Shown piece by piece: positions 36,972 to 45,660 of a DNA stretch of 64,000 nucleotides. Location of the stretch: positions 94,280 through 158,279 of the forward strand of contig NZ_JBMERQ010000007.1 in the NCBI RefSeq assembly GCF_048820895.1, read 5' to 3'. Under the pieces are notes generated by a model that was not told the origin of the DNA, did no database searches, and was given only the letters and a program-made list of their open reading frames with translations. Origin of the DNA: Cribrihabitans_A neustonicus. GTDB taxonomy: Bacteria > Pseudomonadota > Alphaproteobacteria > Rhodobacterales > Rhodobacteraceae. Numbering within the stretch: the first letter of the stretch is position 1; every line of letters starts with the position of its first letter. Position numbers and translations under genes: made by a program.

Positions 36972-37688
36972 ATGCAGCAGGGCAAGGCTGAGCCGCTGAT
37001 TGCCATCGTGGATGATGACCCGGATGTGCGCGACACGCTGGCCGCGCTGATGCGGGGCAGCGGGTTCGAGCCCATTTGCTGCGAGAACATCGCCGCCTTC
37101 CTCGCGCTTGGCGACCCGCCGCCGGTGGATCTCGCGCTGATCGACCTGCGGCTGCAGGGGGAATCCGGGCTGACGCTGGCGATCCACATCCGGGAGCGCT
37201 ACGATATCCCCATCGTCATGCTGACCGGCGCCGGGGACGAGATCGACAAGATCATCGGGCTGGAGACCGGCGCCGACGACTACCTCATCAAGCCCTTCAA
37301 TCCGCGCGAACTGGTCGCCCGCATCCGCGCGGTGCTCCGCCGCTACGGGCTTGGCAGCCTGAAACCCGCGAACGGACAAGGCATCGCCTTTGGCACCATG
37401 CGCGTCGACGTGCAGTCGCGCAGGCTGCTGAACCGCGACGGCGAGGAAATCCCGCTCACCAACGCCGAATACCGGCTGCTGGAATACTTCGCCCGCAACC
37501 CGGAGCGCGTGATACCGCGGCCCGAACTCCTGGAAGAGCTGGGCTCGGACATGCAGCGCTATGTCGACCGCACCATCGATGTGCTGATCCTGCGCCTCAG
37601 GCGCAAGATCGAGACGGTGCCCTCCAAGCCCGTGCATCTTCAGACCCGGCGCGCGCAGGGCTACGTCTTCCACCTCTCTGCGGGCTGA
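36972..37688 (+). CDS. OmpR-family response regulator (TorR-like)
   Basis: 238 residues. Receiver domain with acidic VDDDPD, phospho-acceptor Asp58 (LALIDLRLQGE), T in VMLTGAG and Lys in DDYLIKPF; then a winged helix DNA-binding domain (LTNAEYRLLEYFARNPERVI, HLQTRRAQGYVFHL). GGAGGAGGGA precedes ATG 36972. It is followed 5 bases later by the TorS-like hybrid kinase. Likely target: the divergent phnD operon, through the GTTAAC repeats. Confidence 0.9.
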   Translation: MQQGKAEPLIAIVDDDPDVRDTLAALMRGSGFEPICCENIAAFLALGDPPPVDLALIDLRLQGESGLTLAIHIRERYDIPIVMLTGAGDEIDKIIGLETGADDYLIKPFNPRELVARIRAVLRRYGLGSLKPANGQGIAFGTMRVDVQSRRLLNRDGEEIPLTNAEYRLLEYFARNPERVIPRPELLEELGSDMQRYVDRTIDVLILRLRRKIETVPSKPVHLQTRRAQGYVFHLSAG

Positions 37689-37693
37689 ACGCG

Positions 37694-40204
37694 ATGCCGC
37701 CCCTGCCCCGGCTCAGCGTCCGGTTTCACCTCTCGGCAGCCATCGCCACGCTGTTTGCCCTGATCCTGCTGGTCAGCCTGATCGGCATGCGGGTGCTGAA
37801 CCGCACCGAGCTGTGGATGAACACGCTGCATCAGGACACGCTGGCCGAGGTCTCCGCCGCGCTCGATCTGTCGCGGCGCTCCGCCGACCTGGCAACCTCA
37901 GCGCCCTTCCTGTTTGCGCTGTTCGCACCGTTCCAGCTGGAGGCCGAAGCCCAGACCGTGCTTGCGAACCTGCGCAGCATCGAGACACATCTGGCGCGCG
38001 ATCCGGCGCTGGACCTGCCGGTGGCGCGGTTGCGCATCGCCATTGGCGATCTGAGCGCGGCGCTGGAGCCGCAGGCCGCCCGCAAGGCGGAGCTGACCGC
38101 AATCGGTCGAGACATGCAGCGGCTCTCCCGGAGGGTGCGGCGGCTTGCCGGCGATACCTCCCTGCCGCTGGCCGAGCGCGAGGTCTGGGCCGGGCTGCAA
38201 GGGCTCACCGCCAGCGTCATCGGCGCGGTGCAGGCGAAGGAGATGATCGAACTGGGCGAGTTCTCCCGCCGTTATGCCAAAGACCGAAAGGCCCTGGCCG
38301 CAAGGCTGCTGCCCGTTCATCGCGCAACCTTTGACGAGATCGAACAGGCGGCTGTGCGCAGCGCTCTGGTCTTCCTGCTGAAGCACCGTGAGATTGCCGC
38401 CGGACTTGATGCCGAAAACGCCCTGTTCCGCATCCGCCAGGAAACCGGCCGTATCAACAAATCCGCCGAACAGCGGGTGAAGGAAGCCCAGGCGCGGCTG
38501 TCGCAGGCACGGGCGGAGACCTCCTCGAACCTCGGGTTTGCGATCAACTCTTTTGTCGCGCTGACGCTAGCGAGCCTCCTGGTGGCGGTGCTCTCTGCCC
38601 TGTTCGTCTCCCGTTACGTCGCGCGCAACCTGCGGCGGGTGGCCGGCGCCATGCGCAAGCTGGCCGCGGGCGACCACCGCAGCACCCTGCCCGCGCCCCG
38701 GGTGGCGGAGGACGAGATCGGCCAGCTGTTCCTCGCCTTTCAGGTGTTCCGCGACAACGCCCGCAAGCTTGACCGGCGCACCGGTGAGATCCGGCGCCAG
38801 AACGCGCTGTTTGCCCGCGTCTTCCGCAACATTCAGGACGGCATCGCCATCACTGCCGCCGATGGCCGGATCGAGGCCGAAAACGGGAAGCTGCGCACGC
38901 TCTTGCGGCTGCCGCCCGCAGACGGCCCCGCGCCTGCGATGCAGGACCTGCTCGCGCGCTCCGCCTTTGCCCGGCAGGCCAGCGCAATTGAGCGCGGCGG
39001 GTTCGAGGAATGGCGCGATGCCGCGGGTCACGTGCTGGAGCTGCGCCACTCGCCCCTGCCCGACGGCGGCGCAGTCTGGCTCCTGTCGGAAACCACCGAG
39101 CGCAAACGCATAGACGAACGGCTGGAGGAGATCCGCCGGGTCGAAACGCTGGGCAAAGTCACCGGTGAGGCGGCGCATGATTTCGGCAACATCCTCTCCA
39201 GCATAGCGGGCAACCTGCATCTCCTGGACGGGGCCGAGGGTGCGGAGGCGCGCCGCCTGCGGGCGCGGATTGGCTCGGCGGTGGATCTTGGCACCTCCCT
39301 GACCGAGCGGCTTCTGGCCTTTGCCCGCAAGCAGCATCTGGAGCCGCAGGTCACGGATATCGCCCAACTGGTGGAAGGAATGGCGGATCTCCTCGAAATA
39401 GCGCTGCCGGAAACGGCCGGCCTGGAATTCGAACTGCCCGGCGAAGCGGTGCTGGCCCGCATCGACCCTGGCCAGCTGGAAAGCGCAATCCTGAACCTGT
39501 GCGTCAATGCGGGACAGGCAATAGAAGGCGCGGGCACCGTTCGGGTCTGCGTCGGGGGCGGCAGCCAGGGCAGCAGTGACGGCGCCCGCGTCCGCATCAG
39601 CGACGACGGCTGCGGCATGACGCCCGAGATCCTGCAGCAGGCGACCGACCCATTTTTCACCGCGCGCAGCGATGGCAGCGGCACCGGGCTGGGGCTGTCC
39701 ATGGTGGACGGCTTTGTGCATCAGTCGGGCGGCCGGCTCACGATTGCCTCCCGCCCCGGCGAAGGCACCACCGTCACCATGGACTTCCCGCCCCATGCAG
39801 AGGCCGGCCTCCCCCTTGCGCCGCCGCAGTTCCAAGGCACCGCGCTGGTGGTGGACGACGACCCGGCCTACCTCGCCGCGGCTGCCGCGGCGCTGGAACG
39901 CTTCGGCCTCGACGTGCGGCAAGCGGCTTGCCATGCCGAAGGCGCGGCGCTCTTGCGGCAGCTGCCGGCTCTGAATCTAATGCTGAGCGATCTGAACCTC
40001 GATGCAGGCCACTCCGGCTGGGACCTCGCGCGGCTTGCGGGTGAAGTGCAGGAGGGCTGCCATGTCATCGTGATGTCCGCCCGCCGCGTCCCGCCGGCGC
40101 CTGCGGGTTTGCACGGCACAGTGCCGCTCTCGACAATCGAAAAACCGCTGACGGAACCTAGCCTGCTGGAGCTGATCCGGGCGGCGCGGCTGGCAGCGGC
40201 CTGA
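37694..40204 (+). CDS. TorS-like hybrid histidine kinase with periplasmic helical sensor
   Basis: 836 residues. A transmembrane helix (about 18-38) leads into a long helical periplasmic domain (about 40-285), then a second helix (about 287-310), HAMP (about 312-365), a coil, a PAS-like segment (FRNIQDGIAITAADGRIEAE), HisKA with His495 (GEAAHDFGNILSSIAG), HATPase (DDGCGMTPEI, GTGLGLSMVDGFVHQ) and a C-terminal receiver with Asp766 (LMLSDLNLDAG). The layout is that of TorS, which senses via a periplasmic binding partner. The divergent PhnD-type protein could be that partner. ATG 37694 follows the regulator stop by 5 bases. No separate HPt domain is seen. Confidence 0.85.
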   Translation: MPPLPRLSVRFHLSAAIATLFALILLVSLIGMRVLNRTELWMNTLHQDTLAEVSAALDLSRRSADLATSAPFLFALFAPFQLEAEAQTVLANLRSIETHLARDPALDLPVARLRIAIGDLSAALEPQAARKAELTAIGRDMQRLSRRVRRLAGDTSLPLAEREVWAGLQGLTASVIGAVQAKEMIELGEFSRRYAKDRKALAARLLPVHRATFDEIEQAAVRSALVFLLKHREIAAGLDAENALFRIRQETGRINKSAEQRVKEAQARLSQARAETSSNLGFAINSFVALTLASLLVAVLSALFVSRYVARNLRRVAGAMRKLAAGDHRSTLPAPRVAEDEIGQLFLAFQVFRDNARKLDRRTGEIRRQNALFARVFRNIQDGIAITAADGRIEAENGKLRTLLRLPPADGPAPAMQDLLARSAFARQASAIERGGFEEWRDAAGHVLELRHSPLPDGGAVWLLSETTERKRIDERLEEIRRVETLGKVTGEAAHDFGNILSSIAGNLHLLDGAEGAEARRLRARIGSAVDLGTSLTERLLAFARKQHLEPQVTDIAQLVEGMADLLEIALPETAGLEFELPGEAVLARIDPGQLESAILNLCVNAGQAIEGAGTVRVCVGGGSQGSSDGARVRISDDGCGMTPEILQQATDPFFTARSDGSGTGLGLSMVDGFVHQSGGRLTIASRPGEGTTVTMDFPPHAEAGLPLAPPQFQGTALVVDDDPAYLAAAAAALERFGLDVRQAACHAEGAALLRQLPALNLMLSDLNLDAGHSGWDLARLAGEVQEGCHVIVMSARRVPPAPAGLHGTVPLSTIEKPLTEPSLLELIRAARLAAA

Positions 40205-40543
40205 CGCAGAGACTGGCCGGAACTGCATGCCCGCAGAGCGGGGCAACGGCAGAAGGCAGAAGGCCATAGAAAAACAGAATAAATACAGGAGATGCTGCAC
40301 CCCGGAATGGAATGCGTTGCCCTTATCCCGGCCTGGCTGCAGGAACAGCAAACTACCGGAGCGCGCATCGAAGCTGCCGGGAGGCAGAAACACCGGGCAC
40401 CCTGGAAATCATTATCAGTAGTTTCGATTATTTTCCCGATTTTGGCCGCCGCTGATGCCCGGCCGACCCGGCCGCAAACTTGACCCGGCCCTGTAACAGG
40501 TGCCAGATTTACCTTGTTTAGTTTTTTGCAACCCGGTGCATCG
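40205..40543. other. 339-base gap between kinase and secreted-protein gene
   Basis: No supported gene. A 63-codon frame at 40292-40483 has AGGAG before its ATG but an unstructured sequence of ordinary composition, so I do not call it. The last 120 bases are AT-rich (TTGTTTAGTTTTTTGC near 40513-40528) and probably hold the promoter of the next gene. Confidence 0.4.
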
Positions 40544-41151
40544 ATGTTCAAAAGTGCCTTTTTTCCGTCGTGCTGGGGCTTGTGATCTCTCCAGCCCCGG
40601 CGAGCCCCCAGTCCAACGCCCAAAGCATAGCTGCTGCGCTGCAAAGCTGGCGCGACGCCTGCGGGGATCCGAACCCGGATCTGGTGATCGGCTATCTCTC
40701 AGATGCGGTTGCCACCAACAATATCGACATCCGCAAAGCCTGCATGCGGCAGGTCTTTGCCTCGGACAACGTGGATCTCAGGAACGCGGCGCTGCGCATC
40801 GTGATCGCCGCGCTGCCGCGCATCCGGTTCCGCGTCGGAAAGCCGGAGCGGCCCGGCCCATTATACCCGAACATCCAGACCGGGTTCGTGTTTCAGGCCG
40901 CCAACGGCGATGCAGGCGCGGGAACGGCGACCTGGTACACGACCTTCTCGAACCGGGAACCGGAGGATGAGTACAGCGGAACCGTGGCAGTGCTTGGCCC
41001 CGGCATCGTGTGGGAAGGCCCGGTCAAATGGGGATCGGCAAGCTATAAATGTCAGCTGTCTGCCGATCTGGCGGAGCGCTCGCAGCTGGTAGGCCTGGTC
41101 CACTGCGGAAATCTCGGCACCTATCCGATCTCGGCCGAGCTGATGGACTGA
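40544..41151 (+). CDS. secreted protein of unknown function; signal peptide apparently frameshifted
   Basis: The mature part (from GTG 40570 to 41151, 193 codons) is open, but a proper signal peptide appears only if one base is added to the T6 run at 40559-40564. ATG 40544 then reads MFKSAFFSVVLGLVISPAPA, a textbook signal peptide. As written, ATG 40544 stops after 13 codons. Either a sequencing indel, a phase-variable tract, or a start at GTG 40570 explains this. The mature protein has four cysteines and a helical repeat-like N-half (DIRKACMRQVFASDNVDLRN), then a beta-rich C-half. It converges on the three-gene envelope operon below. No family recognised. Confidence 0.65.
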
Positions 41152-41171
41152 GCCCGTCCAGCGGCGCCCGC

Positions 41172-42281
41172 TCACTGCAGCGCGATACGCGAAAGTCCAG
41201 CGAACCCGGCCTGCGGCAGCAGCTTCAGACGGATCTCGTAAGGCGCGGCTCGGTTGATGCGGCAGAGTTGCGGCTCCGGTCCGGCCTGGCAGCCCGAGGA
41301 CAGCACCTCCCAAAGCGCGCCCGGCTCCCGGCCCTCGACGATCGCCCGGGCTGGCGGGGCGCAGTCCGGTGCCGCGGCCAGGACCAGGCTGCCGAGGCGG
41401 CGCCCGGCCTCAGCAACTTCCAGCACCAATTCCACGGCACGGCTGCCTGCCGGCGGTGCTGCCCGCCAGCAGGTGCCCTGTCCCGAAAGCGCAGTGAGCT
41501 GCGCCGAGCCGTCCCGCACGTCCGCCGCCAGGCTGACAACCGCGAAGCCAAGTCTCTCCGCCGCTGCCGGTTCGGTACCCGGGCCGGCGTGCTGTGCCTC
41601 CAGCGCCTCGAACGCCGTTCGGATCCGGTCGAAGCGCAGCGCCCTTACGGCTTCGGCTCCGGCGCCGGCCTCCCCCAGCACCATCGCGGCCGGGCGCAGT
41701 CGGCCATGCCAGTCGACCTCCGCAACCGAACCGCTGATGCCCTTTTGCAGGAAACCCAAGTCCCTCGGGCTGCGCGGGCGCAGAAGCAGCAGGCTGCCGC
41801 GCTCCGCATCCGCAGTGGCAAGTGTGTGCTCCATTTCCATCCGGCGGAACGTGCCCTCCTGCATAAATGTGAGCTGCAAGGGCCCGCCCGCCCGCAAAGC
41901 GTCGGCAAAGGCGAAACTGCTTGGCAGGCCCAGCCGCGAGGGGCATTCGCCTGCGCGGCGACCGCTGGTCACCCGGGCGAAGGCGAGATCCTCCAGACCG
42001 GGCGCGGCCTGCACGCCTTCAATCTTCACCGCGCGCGCGGGGCGGCCGGTTTCGCCAGCGCGGCCGGACTGGTCGAAATACCGCAGCCCGCCTTCGCCGC
42101 CGCTCCGGTCGACCAGGTGCCAGGGGAAGGCGATCCAGCAGCTGCGGTCGATGCGCGAACCGAACAGCCACCCGTTGGCCTTTTCCGCAAAGGCGGCGGC
42201 GACAAAGACGGTTTCGCCGCGGACGCCGGAAACCGGAGCTGCGGCCAAGACGAAGCACACCAGGATCAGCCGAACCGTCAT
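41172..42281 (-). CDS. secreted trypsin-like serine protease-fold protein
   Basis: 369 residues with an N-terminal signal peptide (LILVCFVLAAAPVSGVRGE). A chymotrypsin-like triad can be read as His in CWIAFPWHLVDRS, Asp in LEDLAFARVTSG and Ser in GISGSVAEVDWHG, in the right order and spacing. The C-terminal 130 residues form a separate domain with Cys pairs (GQGTCWRA, APDCAPP, SSGCQAGPE, QLCRINR). I chose ATG 42281, overlapping the stop of the upstream membrane-protein gene (ATGA). Assignment rests on motif reading only. It is the last gene of a three-gene envelope operon (43998 to 41172). Confidence 0.65.
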   Translation of the reverse strand: MTVRLILVCFVLAAAPVSGVRGETVFVAAAFAEKANGWLFGSRIDRSCWIAFPWHLVDRSGGEGGLRYFDQSGRAGETGRPARAVKIEGVQAAPGLEDLAFARVTSGRRAGECPSRLGLPSSFAFADALRAGGPLQLTFMQEGTFRRMEMEHTLATADAERGSLLLLRPRSPRDLGFLQKGISGSVAEVDWHGRLRPAAMVLGEAGAGAEAVRALRFDRIRTAFEALEAQHAGPGTEPAAAERLGFAVVSLAADVRDGSAQLTALSGQGTCWRAAPPAGSRAVELVLEVAEAGRRLGSLVLAAAPDCAPPARAIVEGREPGALWEVLSSGCQAGPEPQLCRINRAAPYEIRLKLLPQAGFAGLSRIALQ

Positions 42282-43273
42282 GAGTCTCCTTTTCGCCATT
42301 CCGCGAACACAGTGTAAAAGCCAAAGCACAGCTGCAGGAAGAAGCTGACAACCAGGAACGCCACCAGGAACGGCGCGATAGTCGGGTCGCCAAAGGCGCG
42401 CGCAATCGGGCCAACGGCGATGACCTCGGATTGCTGGTGGCTGCCCGGCCGGAAGAGTTTCAGCTCTTCGGCATTCACTGTGAACTGCAGATCCATCGCC
42501 GCCTCCCCCGGCCGCCGCATCACATTGCCCGAGACCTCCCCGCCCGACACCTCTATCCGGCTGCCGCGCACGATGGGAAAGCTGCTTTCGGCGACCGGAT
42601 ACAGCTTGCCGCTGTCCAATGGGGAGGAGGAGCGCCCGAGGATCTGTGCGGTGCCGCCGTGGATAAAGTACCTTGGCAGCCGCTGCACCATTTCTCCAAA
42701 GGATGTGACGACCTGCAAATCGCCGGGGTCCGGGCGCGAGGGCATACCAATTTCCTGGCTCACCTCCAGCCGTCCGAAGACAGGCAGAGGCAGGTTCTGA
42801 CGGAGTATTTCGTCAGGCAGAAGCACTGTCATACGCCCCTGCACCTGGCAGTTTGCCCCTTGCCCCTCGACCAGGATCCTTTCCTCCGCGGACTCGGGGC
42901 GGATGTTAATCTGGATAAGGCCTGGAAGGGCGAAATACTCCACGGTGGCCCCGGTTGGCGGGGTGATGCGGGCGGTCAGGCGCGGCACCTTCCTCCCATC
43001 CGCTTCCTCCTCTACCACGCCGCAGACGCCATCGGGGGCGACCAGAAGTGCACCGCGCACGGGCAGGATCGCCAAATGGCTGCGGTCGGCTTTGTAAGAC
43101 ACATGGTTGGTTTGCACGTCGGCAAAGAGCACCGGTTTCGCGGCCGAGAACCACCAAGTAACTACGGCCATCAGCCCGAGCGCGATCACGCCCGTGAGGA
43201 CCAGGCCCGCCAGGACGAACGCCACAGCGCCGCGCTTGGCCTGTGGCTTGGTTTGCTGGGTCTGGTCCGCCAT
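42278..43273 (-). CDS. two-TM membrane protein with large periplasmic domain, unknown function
   Basis: 331 residues. A cytoplasmic N-terminus with Gln and Lys (MADQTQQTKPQAKRG) precedes a helix (about 16-43), then a periplasmic, mostly beta domain of about 250 residues with cysteines in DGVCGVVEEE and GANCQVQG, and a second helix near the C-terminus (about 295-322; FLVAFLVVSFFLQLCFGFY). It lies 5 bases after the preceding secreted-protein gene and overlaps the protease-like gene. The layout suggests a membrane anchor for the two secreted partners. No family recognised. Confidence 0.7.
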   Translation of the reverse strand: MADQTQQTKPQAKRGAVAFVLAGLVLTGVIALGLMAVVTWWFSAAKPVLFADVQTNHVSYKADRSHLAILPVRGALLVAPDGVCGVVEEEADGRKVPRLTARITPPTGATVEYFALPGLIQINIRPESAEERILVEGQGANCQVQGRMTVLLPDEILRQNLPLPVFGRLEVSQEIGMPSRPDPGDLQVVTSFGEMVQRLPRYFIHGGTAQILGRSSSPLDSGKLYPVAESSFPIVRGSRIEVSGGEVSGNVMRRPGEAAMDLQFTVNAEELKLFRPGSHQQSEVIAVGPIARAFGDPTIAPFLVAFLVVSFFLQLCFGFYTVFAEWRKGDS

Positions 43274-43278
43274 GACGC

Positions 43279-43998
43279 CTACCGAAGCTGCACGCGGTAT
43301 GTCTTGGTGACCGGGGACAGGCCGTCATCCAGGCTGATCCGCAAGAGCGCCACGGCAGGGACTTGCAAAGGGCCGAAAGGCACCCGGCAGCGGGTGTCGA
43401 AGGCAATCCGCTCGTGCCCGACCATCGCGCAGCTGCCCTGCACGGGCCCGCCGCCCGCCGCGCCTTCGGGTGCCAGTTCCACCTCCGTGCGCCGCGAGCC
43501 GGAGTTCACCAGGAGCTGCAATTCCTTCGCCCCGCCGCCCGCCGGCAGTTCCGGCAGAAACAGTGCCTGCTCCTCGAAACAGTTCCGATCGGCAGCCGTG
43601 AAGGCGACCAGCGCCACGTCTTGCCGGGCATATTCGCGCAGGTGGCGCTCATACTCGATGTTGGCGAAGGGCTGAAGCCGGACTGCGCTGCGTTCCGAAC
43701 CGCCAGCCTCAAGGGCATAGGGCGTGCGCGTCCAGTAGAGCCCGTCCCGGCTGACGCCGCGCACACAGATGATGCTGCCCGCCAGCGGCGGCGCTGCGAC
43801 CAGCACGTTGGAGGGGTCGAAAGCAGAAGGGCCCGCGGCCGCTACGCTGAGACCTGCCAGCACCCCGCCAGAGGTCTTAGCGGCCTCGTCGAAATGATCA
43901 TTCACCACCCCGTCAAACGGCCGCGCAATCGCCACCTGTTCCTGCGCGAAGGTCGGGGCGGATGCAGCCAGGGCTACTGAAATTAGGGCCCACCGCAT
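43279..43998 (-). CDS. secreted protein of unknown function, first gene of envelope operon
   Basis: 239 residues with signal peptide (MRWALISVALAASAPTFAQE). The mature chain has five cysteines (SIICVRGV, DRNCFEEQ, GSCAMVG, DTRCRVPFG) and a beta-rich pattern. AGGAGG precedes ATG 43998. The C-terminal region SLDDGLSPVTKTYRVQLR resembles in style the end of the third gene (APYEIRLKLLPQ), hinting at related extracellular domains. No family recognised. Confidence 0.7.
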   Translation of the reverse strand: MRWALISVALAASAPTFAQEQVAIARPFDGVVNDHFDEAAKTSGGVLAGLSVAAAGPSAFDPSNVLVAAPPLAGSIICVRGVSRDGLYWTRTPYALEAGGSERSAVRLQPFANIEYERHLREYARQDVALVAFTAADRNCFEEQALFLPELPAGGGAKELQLLVNSGSRRTEVELAPEGAAGGGPVQGSCAMVGHERIAFDTRCRVPFGPLQVPAVALLRISLDDGLSPVTKTYRVQLR

Positions 43999-44640
43999 GA
44001 AGTAACCTCCTGCAAAATCACCCTGCGGGAGAATAATGCCAGCCCTGGAGGCAATCACCAAGAGTATTGTCTTGCATAGGTAGCGCGCCCGGCCCCAAGC
44101 AGCCTTCAGCGGTCCCCCCCGCCGTCCCGGCCTTGCCCCCAAACCCGCTCCTGCGAACGCCGCTCGCCAGCCCGGAATGCACGCGGCACGTTGCGCAGGG
44201 GCTCCATCGTGCTGGCCTGCACCATGTTGGAGAACCCGCCGAACAGCAAAGCTCGAAGATTGGCGGGGATTTTACTTTCTCTTGCATGGTATTTGACCGA
44301 AACTGTATTAGCGCGGGGTCATTTCCTGCGCTGCCCAGATGATAACCGATCCGGGCGTGAAGCCGGAGATCGAGGCCTTTGACACCCGCCGCCTGTGGTC
44401 TTGGTTCGTGACCTCGGCCGCCTCCGGCACGCTGGTGATCAGCGCCATGCTGGGCCTTCCCGATCTCCTTCCTGGCAATCGCGATGGCCTGGGGGCTGTG
44501 GTAGCCGCTGCGGGATGATTCGACCGCCGCACCGATCCAAGTGCCCCCTCCCGGCCGGCAGCGGCAGGGATATTCCCTAGCCACGGCAGTGAACCGCAAA
44601 TAGACTGGCCGTAACACAGACAGCTGGAGAACCGCCAAAT
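43999..44640. other. 642-base intergenic region with a possible gene remnant
   Basis: No intact gene. On the plus strand, 44339-44518 reads ITDPGVKPEIEAFDTRRLW, similar to the KPE-x-E-x-FDT motif of beta-keto acid cleavage (DUF849) enzymes, but without the rest of the family sequence and with a stop soon after. This may be a degraded fragment or chance. The first 60 bases hold the promoter of the minus-strand envelope operon. Confidence 0.3.
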
Positions 44641-45609
44641 ATGACACCTTTTGCGATTGCTGGTGTTCAGATGCACGTCGCCGCCCTGCACTCGAACGTC
44701 GAGGCCATGCGGCACCGCATCGAGATCCTGATGGCCCGGTTTCCCTGGACACAGATGGTCCTGTTTTCCGAACTTGCGCCCTTCGGTCCCCTGGACCGCT
44801 TTGCCCTGCCCTTTCCAAACGATACCATCCAGCAGTTCCAGGAAGATGCCCGCCGCTTCGGCATCTGGCTGATCCCGGGCTCCATGTTTGAAAAGGCTGA
44901 AGACGGCCGGATTTTCAACACCTCCGTGGTGATCAACCCCGAAGGCGAGATCGTCGCCAAATACTCCAAGATGTTTCCCTTCCGCCCTTACGAAGCCGGG
45001 ATTTCGGCGGGCACCGAATTCTGCGTGTTCGACGTGCCGGAGGTCGGCCGCTTCGGGCTGTCGATCTGCTACGACATCTGGTTCCCTGAAACCACCCGCC
45101 AGCTCACCAGCCAAGGGGTGGAAGTGCTCTTGCACCCGGTGCTGACCGGCACCACCGACCGGGAGGCGGAACTCGCCATTGCCCGCGCCACGGCGGCGCA
45201 GTTCCAGTGCTATGTCATCGACGTGAACGGGCTTGGCGCCGGCGGGGTCGGCCGGTCCCTGGTGGTCGATCCCGCGGCCACCGTGCTGCACCAGTCGGCG
45301 GGCCAGGAGGACCTGTTCCCGATCGAGATCGACCTCGACCAGGTCCGGCGCCAGCGCGAGACCGGCCTGAAGGGGCTCGGCCAGGTGCTGAAGAGCTTCC
45401 GCGACCGCGAGGCCGAATTCACCGTCTACGACCGCAACAGCGGCGCCGATGCCTACCTCAAGACGCTCGGCCCGCTGGAGACGCCCAGGCAGGGCTCGGC
45501 CCGCGGACTGCAGACGCCGGATCCCCGGACCTCGCTGGAACAGGCCGACCAATCGATACTATCGCCGCAATACTACTCTGCCTTTCCCGGAAAGGCGGGC
45601 TCAGGTTAA
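44641..45609 (+). CDS. nitrilase-superfamily carbon-nitrogen hydrolase
   Basis: 322 residues with the catalytic triad Glu44 (VLFSELAPFG), Lys110 (AKYSKMFPF) and Cys143 (GLSICYDIWFPE). These enzymes hydrolyse amides, carbamoyl groups or nitriles; N-carbamoylputrescine amidase-like action would suit a polyamine context. The C-terminal 70 residues after the core (Gly/Gln/Ser-rich) are unusual. The gene leads the four-gene cluster that continues with a PLP decarboxylase-fold enzyme 51 bases downstream. Substrate unknown. Confidence 0.83.
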   Translation: MTPFAIAGVQMHVAALHSNVEAMRHRIEILMARFPWTQMVLFSELAPFGPLDRFALPFPNDTIQQFQEDARRFGIWLIPGSMFEKAEDGRIFNTSVVINPEGEIVAKYSKMFPFRPYEAGISAGTEFCVFDVPEVGRFGLSICYDIWFPETTRQLTSQGVEVLLHPVLTGTTDREAELAIARATAAQFQCYVIDVNGLGAGGVGRSLVVDPAATVLHQSAGQEDLFPIEIDLDQVRRQRETGLKGLGQVLKSFRDREAEFTVYDRNSGADAYLKTLGPLETPRQGSARGLQTPDPRTSLEQADQSILSPQYYSAFPGKAGSG

Positions 45610-45660
45610 CCGGACCGGATAGCGGCGCTGGTCCGGACACGACAGAAAGGGGGGCAGGTC

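Noticed and set aside
40292..40483. 63-codon frame with AGGAG before ATG
   Set aside because: No similarity, no coupling to neighbours, ordinary sequence; ribosome-site match alone is too weak.
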